Assembly (NCBI RefSeq): GCF_000092825.1
Contig: NC_014168.1
Location: 983,946 to 1,047,945, forward strand
From: Segniliparus rotundus DSM 44985
Lineage (GTDB): Bacteria > Actinomycetota > Actinomycetes > Mycobacteriales > Mycobacteriaceae
Reading direction: 5' to 3'
DNA length: 64,000 nucleotides
Part shown: one piece after another, positions 8,847 through 17,527 of the stretch
Position numbering within the stretch: position 1 is the stretch's first letter
How the letters are laid out: every line of letters begins with the position of its first letter
Made by a program: the position numbers and the translations under genes
Notes under the pieces: generated by a model
The model's database searches: none
The model's input: the letters and a program-made list of their open reading frames with translations, nothing else
Told to the model about the DNA's origin: nothing

Positions 8847-9821
8847 TCAGGGGATCAGGACCACCGATCCGGTTGTTTGCCGTCCTTCAAGGTCGCGGTG
8901 CGCCCGTGCCGCTTCCGCCAACGGGTAGCGCCCGGTCACGTTGATCTGCACCACGCCGCGCTCGATCGCCGAGAAGAGCGCGCCGGAACGCCAATTCGTC
9001 TCTGCCCGGTCGCGGAGGTGATGCGCGAGGTTGGGCCGGGTGATGAACAGCGAGCCGCCAGCGTTGAGCCGTTGCAGTTCGAACGGGGGCACGGGGCCGC
9101 TCGCCGCTCCGAAAAGCACGACGAAGCCCCGGATACGGGTCGCTGCCAGGCTCGCCTCGAATGTCGTCTTGCCGACCCCGTCATAGACAGCGGCAGCGCC
9201 CTCGCCTCCGGTGAGTTCGCGCACCCTTGCCGCGATGTCCTCCTCGTAGCTCAGCACATGCGCGGCTCCGGCTTGCCGGGACAGTTCGGCCTTCTCTCGC
9301 GTGCCCGCTGTGGTGATGACGCGGACTCCTTTCGCCGTCGCCCACTGCGTGAGAATGAGGCCGACCCCGCCCGCTCCGGCGTGGACCAGCACGCTGTCGC
9401 CCGGCTGCGCGTCGTAGCTGGACCAGAGCAGGTAGTGCGCGGTGAGGCCTTTGAGCAGGGCAGCGGCCGCAGTCGCGAAGTCGATGCTTTCGGGCAGACG
9501 CACGATAGTGCGCTCCGGCACTGCCGCGTACTGCGCGTATCCGCCGAGAGCGCCGGTCCACGCCACCCGCTCGCCCACAGAAAACTCAGTCGCGCCCGCG
9601 CCGACCGAGACCACGGTCCCCGCGCCCTCATTGCCGGGGGTGAACGGCAACGGCACCTGGTACAAGCCGGAGCGCTGGTAGGTGTCGATGAAGTTCACTC
9701 CTGCCGCCTCGACTTTGACGAGGACTTGGCCCGCTCCTGGTTCTGGAATGGCTGTTTCGGCAGCCACGAGGACTGCTGGGCCGCCGTTCTCAGTGACTTC
9801 TATCGCGCTCATGGTACCCAT
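8847..9821 (-). CDS. NADPH:quinone oxidoreductase (zinc-free MDR family)
   Basis: The protein belongs to the QOR branch of medium-chain dehydrogenases: GVNFIDTYQRSGLYQVPLPFTPGNEGAGTV at the N-terminus, then the Rossmann motif VLVHAGAGGVGLILTQWA and ITTAGTREKAELSRQAGA. The zinc ligands of alcohol dehydrogenases are missing. It would reduce quinones or enones with NADPH. GGAG lies 10 bases before the ATG at 9821, which gives 324 residues; an ATG at 9812 is also possible. The open frame continues to 10367 on this strand only because the opposite gene is repetitive. Confidence 0.9.
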   Translation of the reverse strand: MGTMSAIEVTENGGPAVLVAAETAIPEPGAGQVLVKVEAAGVNFIDTYQRSGLYQVPLPFTPGNEGAGTVVSVGAGATEFSVGERVAWTGALGGYAQYAAVPERTIVRLPESIDFATAAAALLKGLTAHYLLWSSYDAQPGDSVLVHAGAGGVGLILTQWATAKGVRVITTAGTREKAELSRQAGAAHVLSYEEDIAARVRELTGGEGAAAVYDGVGKTTFEASLAATRIRGFVVLFGAASGPVPPFELQRLNAGGSLFITRPNLAHHLRDRAETNWRSGALFSAIERGVVQINVTGRYPLAEAARAHRDLEGRQTTGSVVLIP

Positions 9822-9838
9822 GCGGTACATTCTCCAAC

Positions 9839-10693
9839 ATGAGCGAAACTCCAGCCGAGGAAGCCAAGAAGGACGCTCCCACTGCGGCGAAGCCGACTGT
9901 CGGTTTGGGCATTGCGGGGCCTGCGAAGCGTCCTGGGGCGAAGAAGTCGGCGGCGGCTGCGGAGCCTGCCAAGGCGGAGGCTCCCAAGGCCGCTGAGCCC
10001 GCGAAGGCGGAGGCTCCCAAGGCGGCTGAGCCCGCGAAGGCGGAGGCTCCCAAGGCGGCTGAGCCCGCGAAAGCGGAGGCTCCCAAGGCGGCTGAGCCCG
10101 CGAAAGCGGAGGCTCCTGCTGCTCCCACTGCGGCGAAGCCGACTGTCGGTTTGGGCATTGCGGGGCCTGCGAAGCGTCCTGGGGCGAAGAAGTCGGCGGC
10201 GGCTGCGGAGCCCGCCAAGGCGGAGGCCCCCAAGACTGCTGAGTCCGCCAAAGCGGAGCCCGCCAAAGCTGAGCCCGCGAAAGCGGAGGCTCCCAAGGCT
10301 GAGCCCGCGAAAGCGGAGGCCCCCAAGGCTGAGCCCGCCCAAAAAAATGAGACAGACAAAAAAGCACCCGAGAAGAAGCGCAAGCCCGCCACAGCGGTGA
10401 AAAAGGCGCCTGCCGCCGCTGTGAAATCCGTCCGCTCTTTCTTGGCCGCCCACGGCGGCTCCGGCAATGTCCTGCTTCAGAACATCGGCCAAGCCGGTGT
10501 GCGCGTCACTTTGGTCGGCAAAGACGGTGTTCTCGGCGACAATGTGGTTCGGGACATGGCGACGGCGAAAGCCTTGGTCGCGGCTGTGGACGGGCTGGAG
10601 GAGCCTGGCGAGTGGACTCGCGATCTCGTCAGCGCCGCAACTCCCGCGCCCGGCCACGCGCGCAAAATGGCCGGGTGGATCGCGAACGCGTGA
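9839..10693 (+). CDS. Lys/Ala/Pro/Glu-repeat protein with a folded C-terminal domain
   Basis: The 284-residue protein has three parts. Residues 1-95 and 96-170 are low-complexity (units of AEPAKAEAPKA) with a duplicated module AAKPTVGLGIAGPAKRPGAK. The stretch to about 200 is basic (KKAPEKKRKPATAVKKAP). The last 85 or so residues look globular (SVRSFLAAHGGSGNVLLQNIGQ and onward). There is no signal peptide or membrane segment. The tail resembles histone H1-like PAKKA tails, but nucleic-acid binding is only a guess. It is divergent from the oxidoreductase gene, and its stop lies 1 bp before the start of the lipoprotein gene, so it may head that operon. I do not recognise the family. Confidence 0.75.
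   Translation: MSETPAEEAKKDAPTAAKPTVGLGIAGPAKRPGAKKSAAAAEPAKAEAPKAAEPAKAEAPKAAEPAKAEAPKAAEPAKAEAPKAAEPAKAEAPAAPTAAKPTVGLGIAGPAKRPGAKKSAAAAEPAKAEAPKTAESAKAEPAKAEPAKAEAPKAEPAKAEAPKAEPAQKNETDKKAPEKKRKPATAVKKAPAAAVKSVRSFLAAHGGSGNVLLQNIGQAGVRVTLVGKDGVLGDNVVRDMATAKALVAAVDGLEEPGEWTRDLVSAATPAPGHARKMAGWIANA
9875..10234 (+). repeat. Duplicated 114-bp block with shorter tandem units
   Basis: The sequences at 9875-9988 and 10121-10234 are nearly identical and offset by 246 bp. Between them are tandem units of about 33 bp built on GCGGCTGAGCCCGCGAAGGC. All units keep the reading frame, so length variation between strains is likely. Confidence 0.85.
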
Positions 10694-10694
10694 G

Positions 10695-11831
10695 ATGAAA
10701 GGCGGGGGGACTCTGCGCGGCGTCGTCGCGGTGTCGCTTGTGCTCGTCTCGTCCAGTTGTGTGAAGCCCGCGCCACAAGGAGCGGATGGGAGAGCTGCGC
10801 CCTGCACGCTTGCTGCGCCCCCTTCCTCCCAGCTGGATGCGCCCGAAACGGTCGTCGCGCAAGAACCTGCGGACGGAAGCCGCTTGAAAGTGGGGCTCGC
10901 GTTCGATATCGGCGGGCGGGGCGACACCTCGTTCAACGACGCCGCAGCCGCAGGCCTGGACCGGGCCGTCGAACAGCTGCGGCTGCGCCCGGAGAACCGG
11001 GCAGAGCGCTCGCCCAGCGCTGGCGAGGCCGAATCGGACAAAGAGGCCCGCTTGGCCCGCCTGGCACAAGACGGCTACACCTCGATCATCGCGGTCGGCT
11101 TCGCGTACGCCCCTGGGTTGCAGACGGTCGCGCAGCAGTTCCCGGACACGCATTTCGCGATCATCGACGCCGCAGTCCCAGGGCCGAATGTCACATCGGT
11201 CGAATTCGCCGAGGAGCAAGCTTCTTTTCTCGCCGGAGTGGTCGCCGCCTATACAAGCAAGACCTGCCATGTCGGGTTCGTCGGCGGGGTGGACAACCCG
11301 CTCATCCACAAATTCGAAGCGGGTTTCGTCCAAGGCGCGCGGGCCGCGGCGCCAAGGATCGCCATCGAGCGCAAATATTTGTCCCCGGCGGGCGACAACG
11401 CTGGGTTCCAAGATCCGGCGAAGGGCCGCATCACCGCGAACGGCGAACTGTTGCGCGGCGCGGATGTGATCTACCAGGCCGCAGGAGCCTCCGGGAAGGG
11501 GGTCATCCAGGCGGTGGCCGCGGCAGGAAAGCTCGCCATTGGCGTCGACTCCGACCAGCATGAGCAACAGAACTTGGGCGAAGCCCGGTTCAGCGTCCTC
11601 ACCTCCGTGGTCAAGCGCGTGGACGTCGCTGTCTTCGATTATTTGCGCGCGGTGGCGCTCGGGCAGCTCGCCGCTTTCCCGAAGCGGTTCGACCTCGCGC
11701 TCGGCGGGGTGGGCCTGGCGACTTCCGGTGGCGGGATCGACGAGCTCCAGCCGGTGCTCGCCGCATATCGCAGAGCCATCGTCGCCGGGCAGATCCATGT
11801 CGCCGCCACCCGTTCGGAACTGCGCGAATGA
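10695..11831 (+). CDS. BMP-family lipoprotein, substrate-binding part of a nucleoside ABC importer
   Basis: This 378-residue protein starts with a lipoprotein signal (VAVSLVLVSSSC, lipid-anchored Cys near residue 20). The mature part has the BMP/PBP1 features LKVGLAFDIGGRGDTSFNDAA, VTSVEFAEEQASFLAGVVAA and VGFVGGVDNPLIHKFEAGF. Such proteins bind purine nucleosides or similar compounds. The ATG at 10695 lies 1 bp after the previous stop, and its own stop overlaps the ATPase gene. Together with the next three genes it forms a complete importer. Confidence 0.9.
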   Translation: MKGGGTLRGVVAVSLVLVSSSCVKPAPQGADGRAAPCTLAAPPSSQLDAPETVVAQEPADGSRLKVGLAFDIGGRGDTSFNDAAAAGLDRAVEQLRLRPENRAERSPSAGEAESDKEARLARLAQDGYTSIIAVGFAYAPGLQTVAQQFPDTHFAIIDAAVPGPNVTSVEFAEEQASFLAGVVAAYTSKTCHVGFVGGVDNPLIHKFEAGFVQGARAAAPRIAIERKYLSPAGDNAGFQDPAKGRITANGELLRGADVIYQAAGASGKGVIQAVAAAGKLAIGVDSDQHEQQNLGEARFSVLTSVVKRVDVAVFDYLRAVALGQLAAFPKRFDLALGGVGLATSGGGIDELQPVLAAYRRAIVAGQIHVAATRSELRE

Positions 11832-13339
11832 GCCCGGTCGCGCTCCAGCTCACCGGCGTCGTCAAACGTTACCCCGGCGTGGTCGCGAACGACTCGGTCG
11901 CGCTCACCGTGCAGACCGGGCATGTGCACGCGATCTGCGGAGAGAACGGTGCGGGCAAGTCCACGTTGATGAAAATCCTCTACGGCATGGTCAAGCCGGA
12001 CGAGGGGACCATCGCAGTGCGCGGCGAGGAAGTCGCGTTCCACTCCCCGGCGCAGGCCATCCAAGCCGGGATCGGCATGGTGCACCAGCATTTCATGCTC
12101 GCGGAGAACCTCACTGTCCTCGAAAATGTTGTGCTCGGCGCGGAGTCGCTGCATGGTATTGGCGCGAAGGCGCGGTCGGCCCTGCGCTCCCTCGCGCAGC
12201 GTTCCGGCTTAGCAGTCGACGTCGACGCGCGCGTCAGCGAGCTTGGCGTGGCCGACCGGCAACGGGTGGAGATCCTCAAAGTCCTCTACCGGGGCGCTCG
12301 CATCATCATCCTCGACGAGCCCACCGCCGTGCTCGCCCCCGCTGAGGCGGACGCGCTTTTCTCGGTGCTGCGCGCGATGCGGGCGCAGGGCTACACCTTC
12401 CTGTTCATCTCGCACAAGCTCGGTGAGGTGCGGGCCGTGGCGGACATGGTGACGGTGATCCGACGAGGCAGGACCATCGCCACCGTCGACCCGAAGACTG
12501 TGACGAACAGTCAGCTGGCCGAACTTATTGTTGGGTCGATCCCAGACCTCGCCAGGCGTGAGGCGGTCAGGGAGCCGGGCGAGCCGGTGTTGCGGCTCGC
12601 CGGGGTCTCGGTCGCGGGGGAGGGCGGGCGGCCTGAGCTCGCCGAGGTGGATCTGACCGTCCGAGAAGGTGAGATCCTCGGCGTCGCGGGCGTGGAGGGC
12701 AACGGCCAGACAGCGCTCGCCGAAGTGGTCCTGGGGATGCGCCAGGCCTGCGGCGGCACATTGGAGTTGCGCGACCGATCCGGCGATATGCGCGCGCTTG
12801 CGGGGCGCTCGGTTCTGCGGCGGCGCGCAGCGGGCGTCGGGTATGTCGCCGAGGACCGGCACCGGCATTCGCTGCTGTTGCGGCAAAGCCTTTGGCGCAA
12901 CCGGGTCCTTGGGTTCCAATCGCGCCTGGCCCGTCGGCAATGGCTCGCCATCGGCGAAGCCAAGGCGCAGGCTGAGGACATCCGTGTGTCTTTCGACGTG
13001 CGCGCTCCGGGGGTCGCGACGCCGATCGGCGCGCTTTCCGGCGGCAACCAGCAGAAGTTCATCATGGGCAGGGAGTTGTCGGGCGATCCTGTGCTGCTTG
13101 TCGCGGCGCAGCCGACCCGAGGCGTGGACGTTGGGGCGCAAAGCTTGCTCTGGGGCAAGCTCCGCGAGGCGAAAGCCGGGGGACTGGCTGTGCTGCTGAT
13201 CTCCGCGGACCTCGACGAGCTGCTCGCGCTGTGCGACCGGATCGTCGTGCTGCACAGCGGGCGGATCGTCGCTGAGGCGGACCCGAGGACGGTCACCGCG
13301 GGCGAGCTCGGCGCAGCCATGACCGGAGGAGCGGTATGA
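11828..13339 (+). CDS. Nucleoside ABC importer ATPase with two ABC domains
   Basis: The 503-residue protein joins two ABC domains, as in sugar and nucleoside importers. Domain 1 has Walker A GENGAGKSTLMK and Walker B IIILDEPTAVL. Domain 2 has VEGNGQTALAEVVLG, a degenerate Walker A common in this family, the signature LSGGNQQKFIMGREL, and VAAQPTRGVDVGAQ in the Walker B region. Only the first site looks fully competent. It overlaps its neighbours by 4 bp on both sides. Confidence 0.92.
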   Translation: MSPVALQLTGVVKRYPGVVANDSVALTVQTGHVHAICGENGAGKSTLMKILYGMVKPDEGTIAVRGEEVAFHSPAQAIQAGIGMVHQHFMLAENLTVLENVVLGAESLHGIGAKARSALRSLAQRSGLAVDVDARVSELGVADRQRVEILKVLYRGARIIILDEPTAVLAPAEADALFSVLRAMRAQGYTFLFISHKLGEVRAVADMVTVIRRGRTIATVDPKTVTNSQLAELIVGSIPDLARREAVREPGEPVLRLAGVSVAGEGGRPELAEVDLTVREGEILGVAGVEGNGQTALAEVVLGMRQACGGTLELRDRSGDMRALAGRSVLRRRAAGVGYVAEDRHRHSLLLRQSLWRNRVLGFQSRLARRQWLAIGEAKAQAEDIRVSFDVRAPGVATPIGALSGGNQQKFIMGRELSGDPVLLVAAQPTRGVDVGAQSLLWGKLREAKAGGLAVLLISADLDELLALCDRIVVLHSGRIVAEADPRTVTAGELGAAMTGGAV

Positions 13340-14409
13340 GCAGCCGCGTGCGGGCGGGGCTCGCCGCCATGCGCGCCCCGTCCGCGGCGGCGCTGTTGGC
13401 CGTGTCCCTTGCCGCTGCGATCCTTCTGGCCAGTGGGAAAAACCCGGTTCTGGTGGCGGAGACGATGCTGCGCCAGCTCCAGGACCAGGCGGTCCTGTGC
13501 GACATCGTGAACGCCGCCGCCGCGTACGCGCTCACCGCGTTCGCGGCCTCGTTCGGCTTTGCGATGGGTTTGTTCAACATCGGCGTCGAAGGGCAGTACC
13601 GGGTGGCCGCGGTGACCGCCGCGGTCGCCGGGGCTGAGCTGCCAGCGCCGCCGGGCACGCGCGTCGTGCTCGTCGTGCTGGTCGCGATGGCGGTCGGCGG
13701 GGCGTACGCCGCCATTCCCGCCCTGTTGAAAGTGTTCCGAGGGGTGCACGAGGTGATTAGCTCGATCATGCTCAACGCGGTGGCCGTCGGGATTGTGGCG
13801 TATATGGCGGGCGAGCAGGGTTGGGGTGTGCTCAACGGCAACAACATCGGCACCAAGGCGATGCCGCCCGATGGCGCGGTCGGCAGTTTCAGCTTCGGCT
13901 TCGGGAAGATCTTCGGGCTTTCCCTCTTGGCGCTCGTCGTCGCCGCAGGGTACTGGGTGACGCTCTCACGCACGCGGTTCGGCTTTGAGCTCCTCGCCAG
14001 CGGCGAGTCGGGAACCGCCGCGCGCGCGGGCGGGGTGGACGCGAAACGGACGACCGTCGCGGCGATGGCGCTCTCCGGGGCTGTCGCCGGGCTCGCCGCG
14101 CTGCCGGAGCTCACCAGCCGCGACCACAGCTACCTGGTCACCTCGACCGCTGGGTACGGGTTCGCCGGGGTCGCGGTCGCGTTGATCGGCCGAGGCCATC
14201 CGGTCGGCGTGGTCGCCGGGGCGCTCCTCTGGGCGTTTTTGGACAAGTCAGCTGTGGCGTTGGACGCGGTGTCGGTGCCGAAAGAAATCGTGTTGATCTT
14301 GCAGGGGACGGCGGTGCTGGCCGTGGTGATCGCGCACGAGCTGACCCGGCGGTTCGAGGCGGCGCAGGCCCAGCGCCGCGCGCGGACCGCTGTCGGGGGA
14401 GCCGCGTGA
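13336..14409 (+). CDS. Nucleoside ABC importer permease 1
   Basis: The 357-residue polytopic protein has the branched-chain/nucleoside permease signature FNIGVEGQYRVAAVTAA and, later, GVDAKRTTVAAMALSGAVAGLAAL, where the permease contacts the ATPase. It is the first of two paired permeases. The start overlaps the ATPase stop and the end overlaps permease 2 (GTGA). Confidence 0.92.
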   Translation: MSSRVRAGLAAMRAPSAAALLAVSLAAAILLASGKNPVLVAETMLRQLQDQAVLCDIVNAAAAYALTAFAASFGFAMGLFNIGVEGQYRVAAVTAAVAGAELPAPPGTRVVLVVLVAMAVGGAYAAIPALLKVFRGVHEVISSIMLNAVAVGIVAYMAGEQGWGVLNGNNIGTKAMPPDGAVGSFSFGFGKIFGLSLLALVVAAGYWVTLSRTRFGFELLASGESGTAARAGGVDAKRTTVAAMALSGAVAGLAALPELTSRDHSYLVTSTAGYGFAGVAVALIGRGHPVGVVAGALLWAFLDKSAVALDAVSVPKEIVLILQGTAVLAVVIAHELTRRFEAAQAQRRARTAVGGAA

Positions 14410-15608
14410 GCGCAAAAACGTTCCGGTGGGCGCTGCCGGTCAGCGCGGCGCTGCTGCTGGTCTCGGTGACGACGGCGTTGACCCATGCGTATGATCTGAC
14501 CAGCCCTGGAGTCGTCCGAACCGGGCTGGCCCTCGCCATCCCGATCGCTCTCGCCGCTCTGGGCGGCCTGTGGGCGGAGCGTTCCGGCGTCGTCAATATC
14601 GGGCTTGAGGGCATGATGATTCTGGGCTCCTGGGGCGCTGCATGGGGCTCGTTGCAGTTCGGGCCGCTGTTCGGTCTGTTGGCCGCAGCGGTTTTCGGCG
14701 CGGCGGGGGGAGCGCTGCACGCGCTCGCCACCGTCACATTCCGGGTGAACCACATCGTTTCCGGCGTGGCGGTCAACTTGCTCGGCGCGGGTGTCGCCAA
14801 ATACCTCGCGAACCTCGTTTTCTTCCCGCTGTCGAAGAATCCGCGCGAGTCGCCCCCGGTGCAGACGCTGCGCTCGTTCGACGTGCCGTTTCTGCCGCGC
14901 TGGTGCCAATCGCTCGCCGAGCGGCATTGGTTCCTGGTGAGCGATCTCGCCGGCGTCCTCGGCGGGGCGGCCAGCGGGCTCTCGGCGCTCACGGTCGGCG
15001 GCCTCGCCTTGGTTCCGTTGAGCTTCTGGCTGTTGTGGCGGACCCGGTTCGGCCTCCGGTTGCGCAGCTGCGGGGAAAATCCCGCCGCTGCCGCCTCGCT
15101 CGGCGTCAAGGTGCGGTTGTGCCAGTACACGGCGCTGTTGGTCTCCGGAGCCATGGCGGGCCTCGGCGGTGCGGCGCTCGTGGTCGCGCCGGGGCAGATC
15201 GGCTACAGCGAAGGGCAGACCGGGGGCCGGGGCTACATCGGCCTCGCCGCGATGATCTTCGGGAACTGGCGCCCTGGCGGTTTGCTCGGCGCGTGCGCCC
15301 TTTTCGGCTACGCCGACGGTTTGCGCCTGGCCACCCCTGGCTGGGTGGTCGGGGCCTTCTTGTACGGCGCTGTTTTGGCGTTGGCGGCCCTCGCCGCTGT
15401 TCGGCTGTCACGAGGCCAGCGCGTAGCTGGCCTCGTGACAGCGGCGATCGCCGCCGGACTCTGGTGCCTGTACTGGTGCACCTCGGCGTTGCCCAACGAG
15501 TTCACCGACTATTTGCCGCATATGTTGACTTTGATGGTCCTCGCGCTCGGCGCGAGCAAGCTCCGGCCTCCGGCGGCGTTGGGCGAGACTTCGCAGTCGG
15601 AGCATTGA
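14406..15608 (+). CDS. Nucleoside ABC importer permease 2
   Basis: This 400-residue permease has the signature VVNIGLEGMMILGSWGA and a coupling segment LGVKVRLCQYTALLVSGAMAGLGGAALV. It probably forms a heterodimer with the preceding permease. The last 75 residues extend past the usual core with two further hydrophobic segments, and the extension contains a long perfect inverted repeat (15404-15442). It closes the operon. Confidence 0.9.
   Translation: MSAKTFRWALPVSAALLLVSVTTALTHAYDLTSPGVVRTGLALAIPIALAALGGLWAERSGVVNIGLEGMMILGSWGAAWGSLQFGPLFGLLAAAVFGAAGGALHALATVTFRVNHIVSGVAVNLLGAGVAKYLANLVFFPLSKNPRESPPVQTLRSFDVPFLPRWCQSLAERHWFLVSDLAGVLGGAASGLSALTVGGLALVPLSFWLLWRTRFGLRLRSCGENPAAAASLGVKVRLCQYTALLVSGAMAGLGGAALVVAPGQIGYSEGQTGGRGYIGLAAMIFGNWRPGGLLGACALFGYADGLRLATPGWVVGAFLYGAVLALAALAAVRLSRGQRVAGLVTAAIAAGLWCLYWCTSALPNEFTDYLPHMLTLMVLALGASKLRPPAALGETSQSEH
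15404..15442. repeat. Perfect 17-bp inverted repeat inside the permease gene
   Basis: GCTGTCACGAGGCCAGC at 15404-15420 and its exact complement at 15426-15442 flank GCGTA. The codons read as an ordinary loop (RLSRGQRVAGLVTAA). Such a stem would fold strongly in the message about 170 bases before the stop. Confidence 0.9.
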
Positions 15609-15719
15609 CCTGCCGGATCTTCCTCTGCGGCCCGAGCCAAGCGATCTGCGCTCCGCACCAGTAGACAGGTTCTCCACAAAACCGTAATCTTTCTGTGACC
15701 GTATTTCCGAGGAGGATTT

Positions 15720-16754
15720 TTGGCAACACACGTCAGGCGCACATCGTCCTTGGCCGCGTGCGCCCTTGCGCTGCTGTTGTCCGCGTTCGCCGTCGCGGGC
15801 GCCGCTGAGGCAAGCCCTGTGCAAGGCGTCGACCCGTCGTGCGCAGACCCGCAGTCGCAGTACAGCGAGGACGACGACGCCGACGGCGAGTGCTCGGACC
15901 CCCAGCCAGAGCCCGCCATCGCCCAGCAGGACCAGGGCTCGCTGTACTCGGCCGCGTCTGCCGAGCTCAGCGCGGGCAATGTGGCGCAAGCGGTGCAGGA
16001 CTACCGGGGCATTGTCGAGGCCGCGCCGCAGGACGCGAACGCGTTGATGTACCTCGCGGGTTGGTCCACGTTCCTCAGCCAGCAAGGCCTCGGCGACACG
16101 GACGACGTGGACCTGTACAAGAGCCAACTGGAAACGGCAGACCCGGCTCGGGGCGTCGATCTGGACCGGATGCTCACGGCGATCCAGTCCCAAGCGTCCG
16201 CGCCGCTGAGCGAAGAGGTGCCAGCGGCGGACTCCTTGCGCGGCGCGGCGACGACGATTGTCACGCTCGGCGCAGGGCTGCGCCCAGACGGGTCCATGCC
16301 GCAGGTGCTCCTCGAGCGGTTGAAGAAAACGCTGGATCTGGCATTGGCCGACCCAGAGGCTTCGATCATCGTCACCGGCGGCAAGCCGCAGAACGGCCTG
16401 ACCGAGGCCGACGCGATGGCGGACTGGCTTGTCGGCCAAGGCGTGGACCCCGCGCGGGTCCACAAAGAGGACCGCTCTGCGAGCACAGTGCAGAACGCCC
16501 TCAACAGCGCGAGCATTCTGCGTTCGCTCAAACCCTCGCAACTGGTCGTCGTCACGTCGGCGAACCATGCGCGCCGCGCCAGCGCGCTCTTGGAGCTCGT
16601 CGCGCAAACCGCCCTGGACCCTGGTTTCGACCTCATCTCTGTGGCGAGTGTGGACCCCGCGCAGGCTGGCTACGACGAGAGCGCAGACCCGCAGGCGGGG
16701 GAGCTGCGCGCGATGTATCGGGACAGTTTCAGCGTGGTGCGGCCCGGGATGTAG
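15720..16754 (+). CDS. Secreted YdcF-like (DUF218) protein
   Basis: This 344-residue protein starts at a TTG preceded by GAGGAGG and has a Sec signal (SLAACALALLLSAFAVAGAAEAS). Residues 75-110 look like a single TPR-type helix pair. The C-terminal half is DUF218: TIVTLGAGLRPDG, ASIIVTGGKPQNGLTEADAMADWLVGQGV, ED.SASTVQNA and VTSANHARRA. Relatives include SanA and YdcF, linked to envelope integrity; the reaction is not established. The upstream gap 15609-15719 holds only its promoter region. Confidence 0.85.
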   Translation: MATHVRRTSSLAACALALLLSAFAVAGAAEASPVQGVDPSCADPQSQYSEDDDADGECSDPQPEPAIAQQDQGSLYSAASAELSAGNVAQAVQDYRGIVEAAPQDANALMYLAGWSTFLSQQGLGDTDDVDLYKSQLETADPARGVDLDRMLTAIQSQASAPLSEEVPAADSLRGAATTIVTLGAGLRPDGSMPQVLLERLKKTLDLALADPEASIIVTGGKPQNGLTEADAMADWLVGQGVDPARVHKEDRSASTVQNALNSASILRSLKPSQLVVVTSANHARRASALLELVAQTALDPGFDLISVASVDPAQAGYDESADPQAGELRAMYRDSFSVVRPGM

Positions 16755-16870
16755 GGGCGCCTGGGCCGAGGGAGACCGGCGGCGTGCCCGAGCGGCGTCT
16801 TTGCGTGCGTCGCCGTTCATGAACGGGAAAATCATTCGACTGCTGTTTGCCGTCGCGAGAGAATGGCCCT

Positions 16871-16922
16871 ATGAGATCGTGCAGCAGACCGGGGCCTTTG
16901 TCGTCCGTGAAGTTCCGTTGGT
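16871..16922 (+). other. Severed 5' end of the MFS gene now at 35.6 kb
   Basis: From the ATG at 16871 the frame reads MRSCSRPGPLSSVKFRW and reaches the 16-bp repeat 16907-16922. The same repeat at 35666-35681 reads VKFRW and continues FFAARSASLFGSNAAPIALAF, a typical MFS first helix. Joining the two copies restores a normal MFS N-terminus. This fragment is therefore the original start, cut off by the insertion. Confidence 0.8.
16907..16922 (+). other. attL core
   Basis: GTGAAGTTCCGTTGGT is identical to 35666-35681. Left of it the sequence reads as MFS codons; right of it the sequence is unrelated to the MFS gene, so the element begins here. Confidence 0.85.
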
Positions 16923-17029
16923 AGTTCTACCAGGGCGTTTGTGGGAGACGGTGTTTATGGGGGAGGGGTGTCTAGCTGCAATCTTGCAAGTTGGTGGCGT
17001 TGTCTTGGCTTAGAGTTTTACGGTGCTGC

Positions 17030-17048
17030 TGCGTACTTGTTGCGTACT
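17030..17048 (+). promoter_or_regulatory. Putative integrase arm-type sites, left end
   Basis: TGCGTACT occurs at 17030-17037 and 17041-17048, one helical turn apart. The 19-base stretch 17028-17046 differs at one position from 35590-35608 at the other end. Paired sites inside both ends fit the arm-type sites of lambda-like integrases. Confidence 0.65.
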
Positions 17049-17527
17049 GAGAGAGATACGCCTATAAGGCTGCATCCTTCGCTCAACCTAGCCTGATGAC
17101 AATTGAGCGCAGAGAGCCACGCATGGCCCGGATGAACATCGACGCGCTGAATCAGCCTCACGGGGGATGCTCTACGACCACCCTTCCCGTACCTCGGCGG
17201 CATCGTGGGCGTGAGCCAGGGCGGCGGCTGATGTCCTTGCGAACAAGCAGGCAGCCCATAGGGACTGCAACAGGGCGAAGAGCGACACCACTGTCACCGA
17301 CCTCAGACGACGGTACGTCACTGAGAGGGCATGGGCGTAGACCGCACCTGAACCCAAATGCTCACGACGACAATAACAACCCCCCATTTCAACGCAACGC
17401 TCTGACCTGCGGAAATAGAAATTTCTCTGGTGGAAACACCCAGGGGGGATACCCCCCACGGTAGCCCTTCCGCACCTCGGCGGCATAGGCGAACGCCCCC
17501 CTTGGAAAAATTCCCCCAAATCGAGTG
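17049..17527. other. Left-end region without a convincing gene
   Basis: No open frame here has family likeness or a good ribosome site. It holds a short G/C hairpin (GGGGGGATACCCCCC, about 17443-17457) and two copies of a degenerate motif of about 22 bp, CCCTTCC..ACCTCGGCGGCAT, near 17181 and 17464. It may be the non-coding att-proximal part of the element. Confidence 0.4.

Noticed and set aside
9875-10330. Possible CRISPR array
   Set aside because: The repeats are in frame, encode AEPAKAEAPKA units, have no unique spacers and no cas genes are near.
8847-10367. A 506-residue version of the quinone oxidoreductase with a Trp/Pro/Ser-rich N-terminus
   Set aside because: The extra residues are the antisense reading of the repeat gene; the family starts at about 9821.
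16755-16906. tRNA gene as the integration target
   Set aside because: No cloverleaf or T-loop sequence is present at either core; the core reads as MFS codons.
17096-17464. Plus-strand 122-codon frame near the left end of the element
   Set aside because: No ribosome site, composition of a chance frame, and overlap with a frame of equal quality on the other strand.
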